Shown piece after piece: positions 1 to 8,191 of a stretch of 64,000 bases of DNA. A program made the translations under genes and the position numbers. Source of the DNA: SZUA-365 sp034002405. Its GTDB lineage: Bacteria; Bacteroidota; Ignavibacteria; SZUA-365. The DNA lies in NCBI GenBank assembly GCA_034002405.1, contig JAVFAS010000008.1:1-64000 (forward strand). The letters run 5' to 3'. Numbering within the stretch: the stretch's first letter is position 1; each line of letters begins with the position of its first letter. The notes beneath the pieces are model-generated. The model was not told the DNA's origin. It was given only the letters and a program-made list of their open reading frames with translations, and made no database searches.

Positions 1-362
1 GGTGGCGGCAGCGTCCCGCGCGCCGAGGAATCCGGCCGGATGATATGCTGGAGGACCCCTCCCTGCGAATCCAATACGACCCCGAAGCGTAACGCCCGGG
101 TGTTTCCTTCCGGTCGATCGATGCGGGAGGACATGCGGACGCGCTCGAGTTCGTCCATCCACCGCTCACACACATCCCAGGCATGCTGGTTGACGGAGAA
201 GAGAATGGCGTCGAGCTGGCGGGCATACAGCGCCGCGACCCGTTCTTCCTCTTCGCCCAGACGCGTCAGTTCATATCCGGTGAAGAACAGCGCAGGAAGG
301 ACGATCAGGGCGAGCAGCAGCAGCAGTTGCGCGGGAATTCGTATCTTTCGCTTCATCATCAT
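1..362 (-). CDS. Sensor-like membrane protein, N-terminal fragment (runs off left edge)
   Basis: The minus strand is open without a stop from an ATG-ATG-ATG cluster ending at 362 to the window edge, giving about 120 residues. The protein begins MMMKRKIRIP, then a Leu-rich membrane segment (about residues 12-29), then a soluble stretch containing LGEEEERVAALYARQLDA and a QHAWDVCERW motif. This layout (short cytoplasmic start, one helix, helical periplasmic sensor region) resembles the sensory N-terminus of histidine kinases or similar receptors, but the output domain lies outside the window, so the function is inferred only. It is divergent from the membrane protein starting at 435, with 72 bp between the starts. 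Confidence 0.6.
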   Translation of the reverse strand, partial: MMMKRKIRIPAQLLLLLALIVLPALFFTGYELTRLGEEEERVAALYARQLDAILFSVNQHAWDVCERWMDELERVRMSSRIDRPEGNTRALRFGVVLDSQGGVLQHIIRPDSSARGTLPP

Positions 363-434
363 GGAAATGCCGTTTGGAATATGCCACCGGTCGTGCAGAC
401 TTCCAATGCGACAACGAACAGCACAGGATTGAAG

Positions 435-1895
435 ATGGCCATGCCGACGGACAATGCACGCGTGCATTCAGATGAGAGCATCCGTTTACTCGAGCGCTCC
501 CTTGGGACCACGCGCGGACGCATCACTGCGTCGGACGCGTCTGCGGTGACGGGACTGCCACTCGAGCAGGTCCGCGACGCGCTGGATGTTCTGATGAACC
601 GCTACACCTGTCGCTTGCAGGTAACCGAAAGCGGGGAGGTTCTCTTCGATTTCGGTGCGACGTTGCGTCGGCGCGGCGAGAAGACACTGCGCGAACGCAT
701 GCAGGCGATGGGTGCGCTCATGTGGAAGGCCTTCACATTCGGATTCAAAATCTGGATCACCATCATGCTGGTGGTGTATTTCGTCCTGTTTCTCGTCCTT
801 CTGCTGGTCCTGCTCTTCGGCGGAAAGGACAGCAAGAAAAGTATCAAGCTCGACTGGGTTGGTGACCTGTTGGCGGACATCTTCTGGATTTCCTCGCGCA
901 ACATGGTGATTGTCGACGCGATGGATGGTGGCGGATATCGTCATCGCGCCTACCGACAGAAACAGCGGCGCGGTGCCGATGCGGAACCGAAGAAGCGGCT
1001 GGTGCAATCGGTGTATGACTTCGTGTTCGGACCACCGCGTCCGACCTACGATCCCCTTGCCGATGAGAAGGAGGTGGCTGCCTGGTTGCGCGCGCAGCGG
1101 GGACTGCTGACCATGACCGAACTCGTCGCGCTGGCCGGATGGACCTATGACGAAGCGTCCGAGCGCATGGCGTCGTATCTCACCCGCTTCAAGGGTGACG
1201 CCACCATCACCGATGATGGCGTCCTCACCGGCGACTTCCATCGTATGCTGGCCCGTGGCGACGGGGACATCGAGGTGGGGAAGGTTGAATTGTTCTGGGA
1301 CGAATACGAGGCACCCTACGAGATGACCGGCAACAGCGGTGGGCGGAATGCCGTGATCATCGGAATGAACGCGTTCAATCTCCTTTTTTCCGCTGTGATC
1401 GTCTTCTCTTCCGGATTCCGTGCCGAACTCGGGACTGTCCTCGGGGAGGTGGGGGTGAGCGGCGGTGTGCTGCTCACGCTGCTCGGTGTCATTCCCGTGC
1501 TGTTTTCGCTGCTGTTTTTCACCGTGCCGCTGCTGCGCCTGCTGCCCACGCGTCGACGGGAAGCGCAACGCCGGCGTCGCAACGAGCGCCGCCGCGTGCT
1601 GCGGCATGTGTTCGCGCGTCGCGGTGCCGCGACGTCGCTGGCGGAATACGCCGCCGATCTGCGTGCCGACCAGGCGCACGCGCTGGGGGACGACGCGCTG
1701 CGTCGGATCCTGGAGGACCTGCTGCCGCGCTATGGTGGACGCAGCGATCTTGCCGAGGATGGCACGGTGCTGTACATCTTCGATCGCATCGCGCATGAGA
1801 CCGAGGCTGCCGCGCGCGTGCGTGCGGAACGCGACGGCAGCTTCGCGCTGGGCGACGTGATCTTCGACAGTGGCGGTGCCCTTCCAGCCCCCTGA
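435..1895 (+). CDS. Large hypothetical membrane protein with basic linkers
   Basis: 486 residues from the ATG at 435 (MAMPTDNARVHSDESIRLL); a longer in-frame extension upstream exists but overlaps the divergent gene. An N-terminal winged-helix-like helical stretch (about 25-75) is followed by a strong hydrophobic helix (about 105-128), a soluble middle part with a second helical repeat (LTMTELVALAGWTYDEASERM) that resembles the N-terminal stretch, two more membrane helices (about 320-375), then an Arg-rich segment and a C-terminal helical domain. The paired repeats AVTGLPLEQVRDAL and ALAGWTYDEASERM suggest a duplicated small helical module. I do not recognise the family. It is followed by an acyl-CoA dehydrogenase after 146 bp and is probably a separate transcription unit. 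Confidence 0.75.
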   Translation: MAMPTDNARVHSDESIRLLERSLGTTRGRITASDASAVTGLPLEQVRDALDVLMNRYTCRLQVTESGEVLFDFGATLRRRGEKTLRERMQAMGALMWKAFTFGFKIWITIMLVVYFVLFLVLLLVLLFGGKDSKKSIKLDWVGDLLADIFWISSRNMVIVDAMDGGGYRHRAYRQKQRRGADAEPKKRLVQSVYDFVFGPPRPTYDPLADEKEVAAWLRAQRGLLTMTELVALAGWTYDEASERMASYLTRFKGDATITDDGVLTGDFHRMLARGDGDIEVGKVELFWDEYEAPYEMTGNSGGRNAVIIGMNAFNLLFSAVIVFSSGFRAELGTVLGEVGVSGGVLLTLLGVIPVLFSLLFFTVPLLRLLPTRRREAQRRRRNERRRVLRHVFARRGAATSLAEYAADLRADQAHALGDDALRRILEDLLPRYGGRSDLAEDGTVLYIFDRIAHETEAAARVRAERDGSFALGDVIFDSGGALPAP

Positions 1896-2041
1896 CGGTG
1901 GATTCATGCCCGTCATTCCTTATATTTCCCCACGATCCACGCGCGACATATCTGGCGGCGGAAGGAACGCCCAGGTCCCTCCGTCTTATTCCGGATCTTC
2001 GCATGCGCTTATCCCATGCACGTTCCGTTCAGGAGATTGCC

Positions 2042-3181
2042 ATGTACGAGAATGAAGAACACCGCCTCATCCGACGCACCATTCGTGAATTCGCCGAACA
2101 GGAAATCAAGCCCGTCGCGCGCATGCTCGATGCGCGTGAGGAATTTTCGCTCGAGATCACCAAGAAGATGGGGGAGATCGGACTCTTCGGCATGGTCACG
2201 CCGGAAGAGTATGGCGGCCAGGGCATGGATTACCTCTCCTATATCATCGCGGTCGAGGAACTCGCGCGCGTCGACGGCTCGCATGCCGCGACCGTCGCCG
2301 CGCACAATTCGCTCGGCATCGGTCCCCTCGCGACATTCGGGTCGGAGGAGCAGAAACGGAAATACGTTCCGCCGCTTTGCACGGGCGAGGGATTGTGGGC
2401 ATTCGGGCTTACCGAGGCCGATGCCGGGTCGGATTCCCGCGGCAGCAAGACCGCGGCGCGTCTGGAGGCTGGACGCTGGATCATCAACGGTTCGAAAATC
2501 TTCATAACCAATGGTTCGACCGACATCACCCTCGGTGCCACGGTGCAGACCGTCTCGGGCGAGGTCGACGGGAAAAAGGAGTTTTCCACCATCATTGTCG
2601 AACGGGATACCCCGGGATTCCGCGCGCACACGATGAAGGATAAGATGATGTGGCGTGCGTCGAACACGAGCGAACTCTATTTCGACGAGTGCACGGTACC
2701 CGAGGATCACCTGCTGGGAGCGCGGGGCGAGGGTTCGAAAATCATGCTCAAGACTCTGGATGACGGACGTCTCTCCATCGCGGCGATGGGCCTCGGGCTC
2801 GCGCAGGGTGCCTATGAAATGGCCGTTGCGCATGCGCGGACGCGCAAACAGTTCGGGAAACCCATCGCGAAATTCCAGGCGATCGCCTTCAAGATCGCCG
2901 ACATGGCGATGAAGGTGGAACTCGGACGCAATCTGCTCTACAAGGCGTGTTGGCTCAAGCAAAACGGGCAGGACTTCGCCATGCACTCCGCCATGGCGAA
3001 GCTCTACTGTTCGGAAATCGCCAAGGAAGTGGCCGATGAATCCGTGCAGATTCACGGCGGCTATGGACTGATGAAGGAATACGACATCGAGCGCTTCTAC
3101 CGTGATCAGCGATTGCTGCAGATCGGAGAGGGGACATCCGAAATTCAGCGTCTGGTCATCTCACGGTATCTGCTCGGATGA
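2042..3181 (+). CDS. Acyl-CoA dehydrogenase (short/medium-chain type)
   Basis: 379 residues, the normal length for the family. The flavoprotein performs the FAD-dependent alpha,beta-dehydrogenation of acyl-CoA in beta-oxidation or branched-chain amino-acid breakdown, passing electrons to ETF. Seen: N-terminal helical domain, FAD/substrate segment FGLTEADAGSDSRG, middle beta-domain signature WIINGSKIFITNG, and the C-terminal signature with the catalytic glutamate in IGEGTSEIQR. The ATG at 2042 is chosen because AGGAG lies at 2032-2036 and homology begins at once (YENEEHRLIRRTIREFAEQ); upstream in-frame sequence is non-conserved. It overlaps the next small gene by ATGA, so the two are coupled. 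The exact chain-length preference cannot be read from sequence. Confidence 0.95.
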   Translation: MYENEEHRLIRRTIREFAEQEIKPVARMLDAREEFSLEITKKMGEIGLFGMVTPEEYGGQGMDYLSYIIAVEELARVDGSHAATVAAHNSLGIGPLATFGSEEQKRKYVPPLCTGEGLWAFGLTEADAGSDSRGSKTAARLEAGRWIINGSKIFITNGSTDITLGATVQTVSGEVDGKKEFSTIIVERDTPGFRAHTMKDKMMWRASNTSELYFDECTVPEDHLLGARGEGSKIMLKTLDDGRLSIAAMGLGLAQGAYEMAVAHARTRKQFGKPIAKFQAIAFKIADMAMKVELGRNLLYKACWLKQNGQDFAMHSAMAKLYCSEIAKEVADESVQIHGGYGLMKEYDIERFYRDQRLLQIGEGTSEIQRLVISRYLLG

Positions 3182-3417
3182 GCCAGCGCACCCAGCAGTT
3201 TACCGTCCGCGTCGACAAGGCAATCGATGGATACGATGCATCGATCCCGTCCATCCGCGAATGCGAGGTGTGGGCGGGGAGCGAGGACGACGCCCTGCAT
3301 GCGTTGGTGGAGCGCTTGGCCTATTTCCTGCAGAAGGATCCGGGATTCCGCCACGACATCGATTACATGCGCAAGGAAGATGCCACGACGTTTTACAAGC
3401 TGATCATTCGAGGGTAG
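3178..3417 (+). CDS. Small hypothetical protein translationally coupled to acyl-CoA dehydrogenase
   Basis: 79 residues; its ATG overlaps the dehydrogenase stop (ATGA at 3178-3181), which supports real translation. The middle (residues about 20-52: IPSIRECEVWAGSEDDALHALVERLAYFLQKD) has the beta-alpha pattern of HicB-like or DUF1902-like small domains that sit on a partially degraded dsRNA-binding fold. There is no neighbouring HicA-like toxin, so an antitoxin role is not supported. No function is assigned. Downstream 3418-3513 holds no gene, and convergent transcription from the PQQ lipoprotein gene ends at 3514. Confidence 0.65.
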   Translation: MSQRTQQFTVRVDKAIDGYDASIPSIRECEVWAGSEDDALHALVERLAYFLQKDPGFRHDIDYMRKEDATTFYKLIIRG

Positions 3418-3513
3418 ATCGCTCGGAAAGACACGTTTCGGTCGGAAAAACGATTCGAAGTACGCGTGCGCACAACCTCCGGGCGACACCCATCCGTGGA
3501 AGCGCCTGGGCGC

Positions 3514-4953
3514 TCAGCGTTCGCGGAGCATGTACAGCCAGCCGTCATCGCAACCGAAGGCAATGGACCCGTCGGGTCCGATCGCCGGCGTGGTATGCAC
3601 CGCGTCCGTCACGTCGAAGCGCCACCGGAACTGTCCCGCCGAGGAAATCGCCACCAGCGCCCCATCCGGCGTGCCGAGATAGATCGTGCCGTGGACGTCG
3701 ACGGCGGGACTCCCCTCACCCCCTGCCTGTGCCACGAGCAAATCCCAGATGATGCGTCCTTCTCCGTCGAGCGCGAAGAGCTTGCCCTCGCTGGTGATAC
3801 TGTGCAGCACTCCCTCACGGGTGACCGCCGGGGTTGTGCGGATCGGTGCATGCAACAGGCGCCGCCACGCGAGCGAACCATCGGGGCGCAGTGCGTACAG
3901 CCATCCCGCCTCGTCACCGAAATAGATGTGATTGGTCGGACCGACGGATGGACTTCCGCTGATCGGCGCCGCCGCGGCATACGTCCATGCCTGACGACCA
4001 TCACGCGTGACCGCATACAGCAGTTGATCCCGGCCACCGATATACACCGTCTGTTCGTCGCGCGCGAGCGCGGGACTTCCTTCCATCGCGCCTCCTGTGA
4101 CGAAGCGCCAGTGCTGGCTGCCATCACGCGCGAAACAGGAGAGCGCATGATCCTGCCCGCCGATGTATATGCGGCCCTCCGAATCGCGGACCGCGTTCGA
4201 ACGCAGGATCGGCGATGCGACGGAGGAATTCCACCGTTTCTCACCCCAGCCATCGAGCAGGTAGACATTCGCGCTGCTGCTTCCGAAGGCGGTGCTGCCA
4301 TCCGAATGCACGGCCGGAGTGTTCCGGATCCGTGCCAGTCCGGTGCTGTACTGCCATCGGAGCTGACCGTCCGGATAGACCGCGCGGAGGTTGAAGTCGT
4401 CACTGCCGAAATACAGATTTCCCGCGGCGTCGTATGACGCGCTAGACCGGATAGGGGAGGCGGTCTGAATTTTCCATGAGAGTACCGGAACCGATGGTCC
4501 GGCAAACGGACTGTGTCCGCTGTGCTGCGCATCACGCATGTACATCCACCAGTCGCCGCGTCCGACAATCGCTTCCCCGGCAATCACGATACGGAAGGGT
4601 GCCGACCAGGGGGAAATTCTTCCCGCCGCGTTCGTGGCGCGGCAACGCATGTGGTAGATCCCCGCCGTGAAGAAATGATGCGAGAGCGTATACCACAACC
4701 CGCTTTCAATATTCGCGTGTACGTCGAGGGTGCGTCCGTCTCCCCAGTCCACCTCATACGTGAGAGCCATGCCGGCGGGATCATTCGCGACGACGAGGAT
4801 CTCGACACGCGCATCCACCGCGGCGGAATCCGTTCCGCGGATCACCCGCGGCGCGGACGGAGCGGCATTCGGTGTTGCCGTATCACAGCCCGGGAGCACC
4901 GCGAGTATCGCCGACAGCAGACCCGTTGCGAACAGCCCTCGGCACAGGCGCAT
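3514..4953 (-). CDS. PQQ-like beta-propeller lipoprotein with N-terminal Ig/PKD-like domain
   Basis: 479 residues from the ATG at 4953. The signal peptide ends in a lipobox (AVLPGC, Cys23), so the mature protein is predicted to be lipid-anchored in the envelope. Residues about 45-135 form a fibronectin/PKD-like beta-domain (VDWGDG, MRCRATNAAGRISPWS). The remainder is a run of PQQ/quinoprotein-type propeller repeats, each carrying variants of G-x-(I/L)-Y-x-G and W-x-x/A/P-(I/V/Y) (for example GNLYFGSDD, GRIYIGGQD, QTVYIGGRD, NHIYFGDEA, GTIYLGTPD, GSIAFGCDD). No enzyme active-site residues of PQQ dehydrogenases are visible, so a scaffold or binding role similar to BamB-type propellers is more likely than catalysis. 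It is monocistronic between convergent and co-directional neighbours. Confidence 0.88.
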   Translation of the reverse strand: MRLCRGLFATGLLSAILAVLPGCDTATPNAAPSAPRVIRGTDSAAVDARVEILVVANDPAGMALTYEVDWGDGRTLDVHANIESGLWYTLSHHFFTAGIYHMRCRATNAAGRISPWSAPFRIVIAGEAIVGRGDWWMYMRDAQHSGHSPFAGPSVPVLSWKIQTASPIRSSASYDAAGNLYFGSDDFNLRAVYPDGQLRWQYSTGLARIRNTPAVHSDGSTAFGSSSANVYLLDGWGEKRWNSSVASPILRSNAVRDSEGRIYIGGQDHALSCFARDGSQHWRFVTGGAMEGSPALARDEQTVYIGGRDQLLYAVTRDGRQAWTYAAAAPISGSPSVGPTNHIYFGDEAGWLYALRPDGSLAWRRLLHAPIRTTPAVTREGVLHSITSEGKLFALDGEGRIIWDLLVAQAGGEGSPAVDVHGTIYLGTPDGALVAISSAGQFRWRFDVTDAVHTTPAIGPDGSIAFGCDDGWLYMLRER

Positions 4954-5118
4954 GATGTCCTGCGTCTGGATGCGTCGCGGCGTACGATGCGCATCAGACG
5001 GACACGCACGCATCGCGGGAAACACGTTTCGCGGAGGCTTCATCCCGGAAAAGTACAACGTCGCGGAATGCGAGCAAATGGGAAATTCCGACCCCACGCC
5101 ACCGGCGGCGAACGTCGA

Positions 5119-6732
5119 TCAGATCTCGATGCTCGTATCCTTCGGCACCCGAACCCTGGGAGCGGAAGGAATGGGGCGCGCGTGCAGTTCGAACTCCGGT
5201 TGCAGCGGGACAGGCGGTATCGGCACGACGGAGCGGAATCCGCGCGGCGTATCCGGACCGGGGACCACGATGGAATCGATCACTCCTCGCGGCACCTCAC
5301 CACTGTCCTCCTCGACGAGGATGCGGATGCGACGCCGGGTCTCGTGATCCGGAACGGGAGGGATGGGAGGACGGGGGAACGACCGTGGTGCGGCTTCCTC
5401 CCGGACGCGGGAACCGTCGCCGCTCCGTGTTCGCTCCCGCATGATGCGTACACTGTCATCCACGCGTCGCGACCCGTCACGTCTCAGCACGACGATCCGT
5501 TGACGCAAATCCTCGAGTTCCCGTCCCACGACCTGCATGTGTTCGTCGAACTCCTCGATGTGGATGGAGATGACCGGCCGATCCTCGGAGGTTGCACCCG
5601 GGATGACGGTGACGCCGCGCCGCGTGGAGGGTGGAGTGGGTGTGGACGACGGCTGCGTGCTGGTGAGGTTCCGGGCGAGATCACGTACCCGCACATCGAT
5701 GCGCGGAAGCCGGTCCTCGAGTTGTTGCATCAAGCGACGGAGGCTGTCCATATCAAGTCCGAGCCGCACAACCGACGCGCGCTCTCCGGTCAGGACAACA
5801 TATTCCTCGGACGACGCAACCGAGCGAAACCGTTCCGCCACATCATGGGGTCTGGTGCCACGGGGCGCATTGCTGGCGAGCCGGTGTGTGACAAAGGTAT
5901 ACGCCGCATTCCGCTCCGCGAGAAAATGTTCGAATCGCGCGAGCTGCGCGTCATCGAGACTGGCCGCGATGCCCGAGAGTATCACCGTATTGAAGCGGCT
6001 GATCGAGGGATCGAGGGCAATTTCATTGTTGCGTTTTGTCAGGACCGAGCTTTCGAGTTGACGCTGTGCGTAGTGGAACAGCGTATCGAACACCCGCTGT
6101 TGCGTTGGCGTGGGACGAAGTTCCTCGTACAGTTCGGCCACCGACGCCACCGGGTCCTGTTCGTGTACGCTCTGTGCAAGCTCGACACGGAAGCCCCGAT
6201 CGCTTCCCTCATCCACGCGTAACACCGTCCCGTCTTCCACATCGAGAGGGAGTGTGCCGAACATGGCGAACTCGAGGACCTGGTCCCGGCTTGTCCGCTG
6301 GAACAGCGGCATGATCCAACCTTCAAGGATTGAATCCTCGTAGGCCATTTGCACTTGTGTTCCGGTATCGTTGATGTAGCGGACGATGTCATCGCGCTGC
6401 GTCCACGCGAGCACGGCCAGCACGAGGATCGCGGTGCCGAGCATGGTCGCGGGGAGCGGCCCGAATCGCCGGAAGCCGGGCAGGGGGTCCTCGCCGTTCT
6501 CGTGCGCGTCACGGACACGGTTCATGACACGTTCCGTCAACCACGGACTGGCCGGCAGCGATGCACGCTGCGCGAGCAGGTCGCGTGTCCGTATCATTGC
6601 GTGGTACCGATCACGGATATTCGGATCCGTCTCGATCATGGATACGGCCCATGCGCGTTCGGTATCGTCGACATCGTCGTCGAGATAGCGCGACAAGAGC
6701 CGGGAAATCTGTCGTTCGTTCATGGCACTCAT
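5119..6732 (-). CDS. Anti-sigma factor-like membrane protein with long Pro/Arg-rich C-terminus
   Basis: 537 residues, directly downstream of an ECF sigma gene (3 bp gap). Residues 1-85 look like a cytoplasmic anti-sigma domain (MNERQISRLLSRYLDDDVDD followed by ERAWAVSMIETDP), but without the HxxxCxxC zinc motif of ZAS proteins. One membrane helix follows (about 93-110, PATMLGTAILVLAVLAW). The long extracytoplasmic part contains a helical region, a Ser/Thr/Pro-rich linker and a Pro/Arg-rich tail ending in VPKDTSIEI. Context supports sequestration of the adjacent sigma factor with an envelope-sensing C-terminus. An alternative start at 6723 is better spaced from AGGA. No protease-site or ligand domain is recognisable in the tail. 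Confidence 0.72.
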   Translation of the reverse strand: MSAMNERQISRLLSRYLDDDVDDTERAWAVSMIETDPNIRDRYHAMIRTRDLLAQRASLPASPWLTERVMNRVRDAHENGEDPLPGFRRFGPLPATMLGTAILVLAVLAWTQRDDIVRYINDTGTQVQMAYEDSILEGWIMPLFQRTSRDQVLEFAMFGTLPLDVEDGTVLRVDEGSDRGFRVELAQSVHEQDPVASVAELYEELRPTPTQQRVFDTLFHYAQRQLESSVLTKRNNEIALDPSISRFNTVILSGIAASLDDAQLARFEHFLAERNAAYTFVTHRLASNAPRGTRPHDVAERFRSVASSEEYVVLTGERASVVRLGLDMDSLRRLMQQLEDRLPRIDVRVRDLARNLTSTQPSSTPTPPSTRRGVTVIPGATSEDRPVISIHIEEFDEHMQVVGRELEDLRQRIVVLRRDGSRRVDDSVRIMRERTRSGDGSRVREEAAPRSFPRPPIPPVPDHETRRRIRILVEEDSGEVPRGVIDSIVVPGPDTPRGFRSVVPIPPVPLQPEFELHARPIPSAPRVRVPKDTSIEI

Positions 6733-6735
6733 GTC

Positions 6736-7332
6736 CTAATCCTCGAGCAGGGGCGAGAGAAAGCGGCGCAACAATTCACGACCCCGCGAAAGGCGGGATT
6801 TGACTGTTCCCAACTCACAGCGCAGTACGTCCGCGATCTCCTCATAGGAAAGTCCTTCCACATCCTTGAGAATAACCGGCAGTCGGTATTTTTCCGGCAA
6901 GCGCCGCAGTCCGCGATCGATCAACTCACGCGTTTCGTGGTCGACAGGAAACACGGCGGTATTCCGTGTCACTTCCGCATCCTGCCGTTCGAGAAGCGTG
7001 TGCAGGGAAAAGACGCGCCGGAGTCGTCGCTTGCGCATTTCATCACGGCAGTGGTTGATGGCGATGCGGTAAAGCCAGGTCGAGAACGCCGCATCGAAAC
7101 GGAACTGCCCGAGTGCTCGGTAGGCTTTGAGAAACACGTCCTGCGTGAGATCGTCCACCACGTCGACCGAGCGGAACACCGAGAAAATGAGATTGCGCAC
7201 ACGCTCGACGTGCCGGTCCATCAGCGGACGGAAGGCCGATTCATCGCCCGACTGGAAGCGGGTGATCAGGACGTCATCACCGTATTCCACGTCGCGCACG
7301 GAGAGTGGTTGTGCGATCACTTGTTCCTTCAT
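6736..7332 (-). CDS. RNA polymerase sigma factor, ECF (sigma-70) family
   Basis: 198 residues with region 2 (ESAFRPLMDRHVERVRNLIFSV, DDLTQDVFLKAYRAL, FSTWLYRIAINHCRDEMRKR) and region 4 (RLPEKYRLPVILKDVEGLSYEEIADVL then GTVKSRLSRGRELLRRFL), joined by a short linker and lacking regions 1.1 and 3, as expected for ECF factors. It directs RNA polymerase to a stress or envelope regulon. The cognate regulator is almost certainly the membrane protein encoded 3 bp downstream. A GGAAC-N16-CGTC element upstream (7367-7391) would make it autoregulated. The ATG at 7332 lacks a close ribosome-binding site; an in-frame GTG four codons in follows AAGGA and is a possible alternative. Confidence 0.93.
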   Translation of the reverse strand: MKEQVIAQPLSVRDVEYGDDVLITRFQSGDESAFRPLMDRHVERVRNLIFSVFRSVDVVDDLTQDVFLKAYRALGQFRFDAAFSTWLYRIAINHCRDEMRKRRLRRVFSLHTLLERQDAEVTRNTAVFPVDHETRELIDRGLRRLPEKYRLPVILKDVEGLSYEEIADVLRCELGTVKSRLSRGRELLRRFLSPLLED

Positions 7333-7366
7333 TCAATTCGGGGCAGCTTCCTCACCATCACCTTTT

Positions 7367-7391
7367 GACGGAGATCGTGACGGGATGTTCC
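7367..7391 (-). promoter_or_regulatory. Candidate ECF-type autoregulatory promoter
   Basis: Read on the minus strand there is GGAAC (7391-7387), a 16-bp spacer and CGTC (7370-7367), matching the classic RpoE-like -35/-10 spacing. It lies 35 bp upstream of the ECF sigma start codon, which leaves a short 5' leader. The match is to a general ECF pattern; this sigma factor's own consensus is unknown. Confidence 0.45.
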
Positions 7392-7458
7392 ATGACAACA
7401 CCAGTATTTTCACCGAGATCAAGAAACATACAGGTTTTCCGATCCTGGCGACAGTCAT

Positions 7459-7489
7459 TTTTCGGGGAAGGCCACGTCCCGTATATTGC
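7459..7489 (+). promoter_or_regulatory. Candidate Bacteroidota-type promoter for the TatD gene
   Basis: TTTT at 7459-7462, then N19, then TATATTGC at 7482-7489, a partial match to the TTTG/TAnnTTTG pattern. The predicted transcription start falls almost on the GTG at 7493, so the mRNA would be leaderless or the start lies slightly downstream. Confidence 0.35.
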
Positions 7490-7492
7490 GAC

Positions 7493-8191
7493 GTGAACGG
7501 TACCAACGCCCATCCTTTCATCGACGTGCATTGCCACGGAATACCGGCGTCACGCGATGGCATCGCGCTCCAGCATGTGGAATTCGATGCGCTCGATCGG
7601 CGTGATGCGCTCGATCGGCGTGATGCGCTCCCGTCGCCGTGCAGTGTCGGACGACATCCCTGGCATGCGGCCGCGGCGTGGTCGGATGACGATGGTCGCG
7701 CCCTGACGCTCCTGCTCGAGCGCGATGAGTGCGTGGCGCTCGGAGAGGTTGGTCTTGACCGCGTGCATGGCCCCACGATCGAACGGCAACGGCAACTGCT
7801 CGAGCTGCAGCTGGATATCGCGGCCGGACGATTTCCCGTGATCTTCCACTGTGTCCGTGCCCATGCCGATTTGATGCAACTCCGTAAGAGGCGACACGCG
7901 CGGGAGCCGTGGATTCTCCACGGATTCTCCGGGCATGCCGAGCTCGCCGGCCAGCTTCTGCGGATGGGTTTCCACCTCTCCTTCGGTGCGGCGGTGCTGT
8001 CGTCGGGAGGCGCGGTGCGTGAGTCCCTGGAAGTGGTCCCGCCTGAGCGGCTGTTTCTCGAGACCGACGAAAGTGGACTCGACATCACACTGATCTATCG
8101 CGCCGCGGCGGCGGCACGGGGGTGCTCGGAAATGGAATTACGGAAAACAATATCCGCAAACTATCAATCAGTCTTCGGCACGTGGGCATGA
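7493..8191 (+). CDS. TatD family metal-dependent hydrolase
   Basis: 232 residues from GTG 7493; TatD proteins are TIM-barrel phosphoesterases/DNases that bind two metals. Seen in order: FIDVHCHG (first metal HxH), SVGRHPW, ALGEVGLDR (metal-bridging Glu), FPVIFHCVRAH, WILHGFSGHAE and LFLETDESG (metal Asp). Homology begins at residue 9, so a start far upstream is unlikely; upstream in-frame sequence overlaps the sigma-factor promoter. Oddity: residues 32-46 are a tandem hexapeptide duplication (DALDRR twice, then DAL) produced by an 18-bp direct repeat. The stop overlaps the ATG of the ThiF-family gene (ATGA), so the pair is co-translated. The protein is slightly short for the family (about 255-260). 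Confidence 0.85.
   Translation: MNGTNAHPFIDVHCHGIPASRDGIALQHVEFDALDRRDALDRRDALPSPCSVGRHPWHAAAAWSDDDGRALTLLLERDECVALGEVGLDRVHGPTIERQRQLLELQLDIAAGRFPVIFHCVRAHADLMQLRKRRHAREPWILHGFSGHAELAGQLLRMGFHLSFGAAVLSSGGAVRESLEVVPPERLFLETDESGLDITLIYRAAAAARGCSEMELRKTISANYQSVFGTWA
7586..7630 (+). repeat. 18-bp tandem repeat (2.5 copies) within tatD-like gene
   Basis: The unit GATGCGCTCGATCGGCGT occurs at 7586-7603 and 7604-7621, followed by a half copy to 7630. It encodes DALDRR repeats in frame and has no mismatches, suggesting a recent slippage duplication. Confidence 0.9.

Noticed and set aside
3178..3417. HicB-type antitoxin
   Set aside because: Only a weak pattern match and no HicA-like gene on either side.
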